A stretch of DNA of 10,351 nt from Pseudomonadota bacterium (GTDB lineage: Bacteria; Pseudomonadota; Gammaproteobacteria; Burkholderiales; Thiobacillaceae), in contig JAJXXS010000382.1 of assembly GCA_021780975.1 (NCBI GenBank), forward strand, positions 1 through 10,351, read 5' to 3'. Shown here one piece after another: positions 6,036 to 10,351 of the stretch. Under the pieces are notes generated by a model. That model searched no databases. It was not told the origin of the DNA and saw nothing but the letters and a program-made list of their open reading frames with translations. The position numbers and the translations under genes are program-made. How positions within the stretch are numbered: position 1 is the stretch's first letter; each line of letters starts with the position of its first letter.

Positions 6036-6637
6036 GGCGTTTCGACGCGTCCCGAAATGCCCTGCATGGCCATCAGGGCAGCGGCGTGCTCGGCCGCAGC
6101 CTTGCCGGCGAAGGGCCCCACGCGCAGGCGGGTCATGCCATTGATCTTGTCCGTGTAGGCCGGCAGCTTGAGGGCGACGATGCGCGTCTTGAGCTTGCTC
6201 GCATTCGCAGCATCGCTAAACGCGCCCACCTGCACCACATAAGTCGGGTTTCCGGACCCCGCAGTGGGTGTTGCCGGCGCGGCCGACGTCTTGTTGGAGA
6301 CAGCTTGGGCCGCAGGCGCCGTTTTTTTTGCCGGCGAGGCTTGCGCGGCCGTGCGTTCTGCAGACTCGGGCGTGGGGGCGGCAGGCGCAACCTCCTTCTG
6401 GGAGCTGGTCGACGGCGCGCTGGAGGCCGGTGCCGCCCGTTCGTCCTGCGTAGCATTAGAGGGCGCCTGCGCCGCAACCGGCGGCGGCATCTCCACTGCC
6501 AGGCCGCCCGCCGGCGGCGGCTGGTTCTGCAGCAACTTGGGCAGCACCGCGACTGCCAGCACCACCAGCGCCACCGCGCCGATGAGCCGGCGGCGGGCGC
6601 GGCGCTTGAATTCCTCTTCCGTCAGCTGAGCTGCCAT
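6032..6637 (-). CDS. dedD: DedD-like membrane-anchored SPOR-domain protein
   Basis: The 201-residue protein has a short cytoplasmic N-terminus rich in Arg (10-17), one transmembrane helix at about 18-33, a long Pro/Ala/Ser/Thr-rich periplasmic linker (about 37-125), and a C-terminal SPOR domain at about 127-199. That domain opens YVVQVGAFSDAANA and has the RVGPF strand. SPOR domains bind peptidoglycan stripped of stem peptides at division sites, so a role in septal wall processing is likely. The symbol rests on architecture plus the folC-dedD-cvpA-purF order shared with E. coli. Its start overlaps the folC 3' end by 16 bp, and its stop overlaps the cvpA start. The linker contains a run of eight A residues at 6329-6322, where slippage would remove the SPOR domain. 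Confidence 0.92.
   Translation of the reverse strand: MAAQLTEEEFKRRARRRLIGAVALVVLAVAVLPKLLQNQPPPAGGLAVEMPPPVAAQAPSNATQDERAAPASSAPSTSSQKEVAPAAPTPESAERTAAQASPAKKTAPAAQAVSNKTSAAPATPTAGSGNPTYVVQVGAFSDAANASKLKTRIVALKLPAYTDKINGMTRLRVGPFAGKAAAEHAAALMAMQGISGRVETP
6322..6329 (-). other. A8 homopolymer in dedD, possible slippage site
   Basis: On the coding strand the codons are GCA AAA AAA ACG, giving eight consecutive A residues and an in-frame A-AAA-AAA heptamer of the kind known to allow -1 ribosomal slipping and transcript slippage. A -1 shift would add about 35 codons and end at a TAG (6218-6216), near the beginning of the SPOR domain. Whether slippage happens is unknown. Confidence 0.4.
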
Positions 6638-7887
6638 TCTAGGTGGGCTTCCAGCACGGCGGCCACCGTGTGGAACGATCCGAAAACGACGATTCTATCA
6701 TCAGCCTGTGCCGCCTTAAGCGCCGCCGCCAGGGCAGCGGCCGGATGCGCGTGCAAGCCCGCGTGGGCGAACGGGTCCGCCTCACGCAGCGCATCGGCAA
6801 GCCATTGCGCGCTGCCGCCGCGCGCGCCGCCGAGGCCGGCCACAAACCATGCGTCGACCGCTGGCGCCAGCGCCCGCAGCACCCCCACCCTGTCCTTGTC
6901 CCCCAGCATCCCCGCCACCGCGAGGGTGCGGCCGGCGCACGGCTGCGCCGCGAGATTGGCGGCCAGCGCGCGCGCCGCCTGCGGATTGTGGGCCACGTCC
7001 AGATAGACTTCCGGCGCCGTGGCCACGCGCTGAAAGCGCCCCGCCAGACGCGCCTCGCGCAGGCCTTGTTCGATGGCCGGGCGCGGCACGGCAAGCCTGC
7101 CCTGCAGAGCCTGCAGGGCCGCGATCGCCGCCGCGGCGTTGCTCAGTTGATAGGCCCCGGCCAGCGCTGGCGCGGGCAGATTTTCCAGCACGCCCTCGCG
7201 GCCCTGCCAGCGCCACGCGCCGGCGCGCGCCTCGAACTGATAGTCCCGCCCGGCCCAACGCAGGTCCGCGCCGATGGCTGCGGCGTGATCCAGCAGAGTT
7301 TGCGGCGGCGCCGGATCGGCGCAGATGGCGGGACGGCCGGGACGATAGACCCCCGCCTTCTCGAACCCGATGGCTGTGCGGTCCGGCCCTAGGTATTCCA
7401 TGTGGTCGAGGTCCACGGTGGTGACGATGGCGGCGTCGGCGTCGAACAGGTTCACCGCGTCCAGGCGACCGCCCAGGCCCACTTCCAGCACGGCGACGTC
7501 CACGGCGGCGCGGCCGAAATGCCATAGCGCCGCCAGCGTGCCGAACTCGAAGTAGGTCAGCGGCACCCCGCGCCGCGCGTGCTCCACCGCCTCGAACGAG
7601 GCGATCAGCGCGGCGTCGTCCGCCGCGCGCATGCCGATGCGCACGCGCTCGTGGTAACGCAGCAGATGCGGCGACGTGTAGAGCCCCACCCGGTAGCCGG
7701 CCGCGGTCAGCATCGCCTCCAGGTAGGCGCAGGTGGAACCTTTGCCGTTGGTGCCGGCCACGGTGACGATGGGAAAGGCGGGCAGCAGACCCATGGCCGC
7801 CTGCACCCGGCGCGCGCGCTCCAGTCCCAGCTCCATGGCCTTGGGATGCAGCGTTTCCAGATAGGCGAGCCAGTCGGCCAGCAGCAT
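6622..7887 (-). CDS. folC: Folylpolyglutamate / dihydrofolate synthase
   Basis: The 421-residue protein matches E. coli FolC in length (422). It adds glutamate to dihydropteroate to make dihydrofolate and extends the glutamate tail of folates, using ATP. It belongs to the Mur ligase superfamily. The N-terminal ATP-binding loop TVAGTNGKGST is at 42-52. The middle ligase region has VLEVGLGGRLDAVN and DLDHMEYLG, and the C-terminal domain has DVAHNP at 297-302. The start is ATG 7887 (MLLADWLAYLETLHP), which fits the family N-terminus; a TTG two codons upstream is less likely. The gap to accD is 34 bp, the longest in this operon, with only a G-run about 10 nt before the ATG as a weak ribosome binding site. 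The 3' end overlaps dedD by 16 bp. Confidence 0.97.
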   Translation of the reverse strand: MLLADWLAYLETLHPKAMELGLERARRVQAAMGLLPAFPIVTVAGTNGKGSTCAYLEAMLTAAGYRVGLYTSPHLLRYHERVRIGMRAADDAALIASFEAVEHARRGVPLTYFEFGTLAALWHFGRAAVDVAVLEVGLGGRLDAVNLFDADAAIVTTVDLDHMEYLGPDRTAIGFEKAGVYRPGRPAICADPAPPQTLLDHAAAIGADLRWAGRDYQFEARAGAWRWQGREGVLENLPAPALAGAYQLSNAAAAIAALQALQGRLAVPRPAIEQGLREARLAGRFQRVATAPEVYLDVAHNPQAARALAANLAAQPCAGRTLAVAGMLGDKDRVGVLRALAPAVDAWFVAGLGGARGGSAQWLADALREADPFAHAGLHAHPAAALAAALKAAQADDRIVVFGSFHTVAAVLEAHLEWQLS

Positions 7888-7921
7888 GCGCAAGCGGCCC
7901 CCGGCCGCGTCGGTCGTGGGC

Positions 7922-8791
7922 TCAGGCGGCGCGCACGGCGCGTCCCATGAGCATGGCCAGCGAGCAGGCCAGTTCGTCGCGCATCTTGCGGCGGTCGACG
8001 ATGCGGTCGACGGCGCCCTTTTCCACCAGGAATTCGGCGCGCTGGAAACCTTCCGGCAGAGTTTCACGCACGGTCTGCTCGATCACGCGCGGGCCGGCGA
8101 AGCCGATGAGGGCACTGGGCTCGGCCACGATGAGGTCGCCCAGCATGGCGAAGCTGGCGGAGACGCCGCCCATGGTCGGGTCGGTCAGCACGGAGACGAA
8201 GGGCAGGCGGGCGCGCGCCAGGTGGGTGAGCGCGGCGCTCGTCTTGGCCATCTGCATGAGCGAGAACAGGCCTTCCTGCATGCGCGCACCGCCGCTGGCG
8301 GCGAAGCAGACAAAGCCGCTCTTCGATTCTATGGCGGCATCGATGCCCCGCACGAAGCGCTCGCCCACCACCGACCCCATGGAGCCGCCCATGAATTTGA
8401 ATTCGAAGGCCGCCGCCACCACCGGCACGCTCTTGACGGCGCCACCCATCACCACCAGGGCGTCGCCCTCCCCGGTGGCCGCCTGCGCTTCCTTGAGGCG
8501 CTCGGGATACTTCTTGCTGTCCTTGAACTTGAGCGGATCGAGCGGCTTGATCTCGGCGCCGATTTCATGGCGCCCTTCGGCGTCGAGAAACACGTCCAGG
8601 CGCTTGCGCGCGCCGATGCGATGATGGTGGCCGCACTTGGGGCAGACCTCCAGGTTGTTCTCCAGGTCGGCCTTGTACAGCACTTCGTTGCAGGCCGGGC
8701 ACTTGCTCCACAGGCCTTCCGGCACCGACTTCTTGTTCTCGCGCGCGCGCCGCTGGATCTTGGGCGGCAATAATTTCTGAAACCAGCTCAT
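7922..8791 (-). CDS. accD: Acetyl-CoA carboxylase carboxyltransferase subunit beta
   Basis: The 289-residue protein is the beta subunit of the acetyl-CoA carboxyltransferase, which with AccA moves the carboxyl group from biotin to acetyl-CoA to form malonyl-CoA for fatty acid synthesis. The N-terminal zinc ribbon is complete: C31-P-A-C34 and C50-P-K-C53. The crotonase-like core carries the ASGGARMQEG segment and TDPTMGGVSASFAMLGD, which form the acetyl-CoA site. The length is slightly under E. coli AccD (304), the difference lying in the variable C-terminus. The ATG at 8791-8789 overlaps the trpA stop as ATGA, and MSWFQKLLPPKI is a typical AccD N-terminus. accA is not in this window, as expected, since accA and accD are usually unlinked in proteobacteria. 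Confidence 0.98.
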   Translation of the reverse strand: MSWFQKLLPPKIQRRARENKKSVPEGLWSKCPACNEVLYKADLENNLEVCPKCGHHHRIGARKRLDVFLDAEGRHEIGAEIKPLDPLKFKDSKKYPERLKEAQAATGEGDALVVMGGAVKSVPVVAAAFEFKFMGGSMGSVVGERFVRGIDAAIESKSGFVCFAASGGARMQEGLFSLMQMAKTSAALTHLARARLPFVSVLTDPTMGGVSASFAMLGDLIVAEPSALIGFAGPRVIEQTVRETLPEGFQRAEFLVEKGAVDRIVDRRKMRDELACSLAMLMGRAVRAA

Positions 8792-9588
8792 GCTGCATCC
8801 ATCCCTTTTCTCAACGCGGCCATGAGGGCCGTCACGTTCTCCGCAATTTTTTCCCTGGGGGAGTTCTCGATTTCCTGGATCACCCGGCTGCCCACCACCA
8901 CGGCGTCGGCGAGCCCCGCGATGGCGCGCGCCGTGGCGGCATCGCGGATGCCGAAGCCCACGCCCACGGGCAGGCCGCAATGCTGGCGCAGCAGCGGTAT
9001 CTTCTGCGCCACTTCGTCGAGGTTGAGGTGCGCCGCGCCAGTCACGCCCTTGAGCGAGACATAGTAGACGAAGCCACGCGCCAGCTTCGCAACGACGTCC
9101 ATGCGCGCTTCCGGCGTGGTGGGTGAAAGCAGATAAATGGGGTCGAGCCCATGCTCGGCGAACACGTCCGCCACGCCCAGGCTCTCTTCCGGTGGAATGT
9201 CCACCGTCAGCACGCCGTCCACCCCCGCCGCGCTCGCCGCCTGGGCAAAGGACTCGTAGCCCATGTGTTCGATGGGATTGGCGTAACCCATCAGCACCAC
9301 CGGCGTCGCCGCATTGGTCTGGCGGAAAGTCTTGACCATGCCCAGCACATCGCGCAGCCCCACCTTGTGCGCCAGTGCGCGCTCGGAGGCGCGCTGGATG
9401 GTCGGGCCATCGGCCATGGGGTCGGAAAACGGCACCCCCAGCTCGATGATGTCCGCCCCGCCCGCCACCAGGGCGTGCATGAGCGGCACGGTGAGCGCGG
9501 GCTCGGGATCGCCCGCGGTGATGAAGGGGATGAGGGCTTTCTTGTGCTGCGCCTGGAGCGCGGCGAAGGTCGGGCCGATGCGGCTCAT
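8788..9588 (-). CDS. trpA: Tryptophan synthase alpha subunit
   Basis: The 266-residue protein is a full TrpA (usual length about 268). It cleaves indole-3-glycerol phosphate to indole and glyceraldehyde 3-phosphate, passing indole through a tunnel to TrpB. Both catalytic acids are in place: Glu49 in IIELGVPFSDP and Asp60 in DPMADGPTIQ. The phosphate-binding segments GVGFGIRD and VVGSRVIQ and the loop VSLKGVTGA are also present. The ATG at 9588 lies 3 bp after the stop of the Mrr-like gene, and its purine-rich leader (GAAGAAG) is made of the last codons of that gene. trpB, the usual upstream partner, is not the adjacent gene. The stop codon overlaps the accD start. Confidence 0.98.
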   Translation of the reverse strand: MSRIGPTFAALQAQHKKALIPFITAGDPEPALTVPLMHALVAGGADIIELGVPFSDPMADGPTIQRASERALAHKVGLRDVLGMVKTFRQTNAATPVVLMGYANPIEHMGYESFAQAASAAGVDGVLTVDIPPEESLGVADVFAEHGLDPIYLLSPTTPEARMDVVAKLARGFVYYVSLKGVTGAAHLNLDEVAQKIPLLRQHCGLPVGVGFGIRDAATARAIAGLADAVVVGSRVIQEIENSPREKIAENVTALMAALRKGMDAA

Positions 9589-9591
9589 GGG

Positions 9592-10351
9592 TCAGTCTTC
9601 TTCGAAATAGTCGGTGTCCAGGCGCTTCACCGTGTAGACATCCTTGGTAGAAACACCCAGATCGTGGTCCATCATCAATTCCGCCAGCATGGGTCCGTCG
9701 ATCAGTACAACCCTGTGATTCACTTGCGAAGCGTAGTCAACAGCGCCTTTAGAAAACCCAGAACTGGTGATGAAAACGCCTTTGTTGGCTTTGTTGCCAG
9801 CCAACGCGCCCACAAATTTCTGGATTTCAGGTCGGCCTACATCCGCATCCCAGCGCTTGGCTTGTATATAGATCACGTCCAACCCCAGCCGATCTTCATT
9901 GATGATCCCATCGATACCTCCATCACCACTCTTTCCGACCACGCGCCCCGCCTCTTCCTGCGTGCCGCCATATCCCATGCGCAGTAAGAGTTCAACGACC
10001 ACCCGTTCAAAGAATGCGGGTGATGCGGCTTTGACCTGCTGAAGCAATTCACTAGCCAGGGCAGACCGTAATTCCCGATACCCCGACTCAAGCAATTCTT
10101 CTGGTGTCGACTCGGACACCACTGTCTCCATCGCGGGTTGTTCCGGCCCCTCTTTGTCTTCGTTATTTTTTCCGCGGTTACGGAAAGCAATATATTCCGG
10201 ATACCGTTCTAGAAACTTCATGTCTATACGGGCTGGTCTAGAAGCCAGAACTTGGTTTCCTCGCTCAGTGACGCGAAATGAGCCACGGCCAGTAATTTCG
10301 AGCAACCCAGCCTGCTTCAAATAGGTCTGCGCCCAGGCCACCCGGTTATAA
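9592..10351 (-). CDS. mrr: Mrr-type restriction endonuclease, missing its N-terminus at the window edge
   Basis: The last 252 residues are visible and the frame stays open to the right edge (…YNRVAWAQTYLKQAGLLE), so the gene starts outside the window. E. coli Mrr has 304 residues, so roughly 50-80 are missing. Residues near the edge are the end of the Mrr N-terminal winged-helix domain (WAQTYLKQAGLLE, then FRVTERG). A charged linker follows, then the catalytic domain: FFERVVVELLLRMGY, KSGDGGIDGII, and IYIQAKRW with the Gln-Ala-Lys codons at 9864-9856. These are the elements of the Mrr PD-(D/E)XK nuclease core, and the catalytic Asp and Lys appear intact. Mrr enzymes cut foreign, usually modified, DNA in the cytoplasm. 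Hand counts of four 60 bp lines gave about 47-52% GC in three lines of this gene against 70% in one trpA line, suggesting horizontal origin. It ends 3 bp before trpA. Confidence 0.93.
   Translation of the reverse strand, partial: YNRVAWAQTYLKQAGLLEITGRGSFRVTERGNQVLASRPARIDMKFLERYPEYIAFRNRGKNNEDKEGPEQPAMETVVSESTPEELLESGYRELRSALASELLQQVKAASPAFFERVVVELLLRMGYGGTQEEAGRVVGKSGDGGIDGIINEDRLGLDVIYIQAKRWDADVGRPEIQKFVGALAGNKANKGVFITSSGFSKGAVDYASQVNHRVVLIDGPMLAELMMDHDLGVSTKDVYTVKRLDTDYFEED

Noticed and set aside
4668..6158. A 496-codon plus-strand open frame
   Set aside because: It is antisense to purF, cvpA and part of dedD, all of which have complete family motifs. Its translation is rich in His, Arg, Gln and Ala without domains, as expected for the shadow frame of GC-rich genes.
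1..10351. CRISPR arrays, tRNA or rRNA genes, insertion sequences, phage genes, toxin-antitoxin pairs
   Set aside because: I looked on both strands and found no spaced direct repeats, cloverleaf-like segments, transposase motifs or small paired genes. Nearly all of the sequence is accounted for by housekeeping genes and the mrr-like gene.

Overview
The window is a GC-rich stretch of chromosome, almost fully coding, from what looks like a betaproteobacterium. The main clue is gene order. Reading leftward on the minus strand it runs trpA, accD, folC, a DedD-like SPOR gene, cvpA, purF, then metZ. The accD-folC-dedD-cvpA-purF core also occurs in E. coli, and an adjoining metZ is also seen in Pseudomonas. 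Having trpA directly in front of accD is, to my knowledge, typical of Betaproteobacteria. LpxH shows a lipid A-containing outer membrane. No genus can be named from the sequence alone.

Layout. Positions 1-107 hold the N-terminus of cysS (minus strand). It is divergent, across a 92 bp spacer, from a plus-strand group: an exported TPR protein (200-757), cyclophilin ppiB (789-1283) and lpxH (1280-2029). lpxH has no ATG, GTG or TTG near its conserved N-terminus and probably starts at a CTG that overlaps the ppiB stop codon. This group meets the minus-strand genes tail to tail with only 3 bp between stop codons, inside a perfect 9 bp inverted repeat (2004-2041). The next minus-strand unit is metZ (2710-3885) plus a small exported protein of unknown function (2033-2713), joined by an ATGA overlap. 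A strong intrinsic terminator (3904-3934) lies directly before the metZ ribosome binding site and separates metZ from purF.

From 4023 to the right end lies one very compact minus-strand operon, in transcription order mrr-like (incomplete at the window edge), trpA, accD, folC, dedD, cvpA, purF. Junctions are 4 to 16 bp overlaps or 3 bp gaps, except 34 bp between accD and folC. It combines tryptophan synthesis (TrpA), fatty acid synthesis (AccD), folate polyglutamylation (FolC), cell-division-linked peptidoglycan binding (SPOR), a CvpA membrane protein and the first step of purine synthesis (PurF).

Most of the window is ordinary housekeeping. The clearest accessory element is the Mrr-type restriction endonuclease gene at the right edge. 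Its base composition is visibly lower in GC than its neighbours, and its stop codon lies 3 bp before the trpA start, a slot where trpB would normally be expected. Other points worth checking are the CTG start of lpxH, an in-frame run of eight A residues in dedD, the terminator abutting metZ, and the inverted repeat spanning the convergent stop codons. I found no CRISPR array, tRNA, rRNA, insertion sequence or phage gene, and nothing I could defend as a new multi-gene system.
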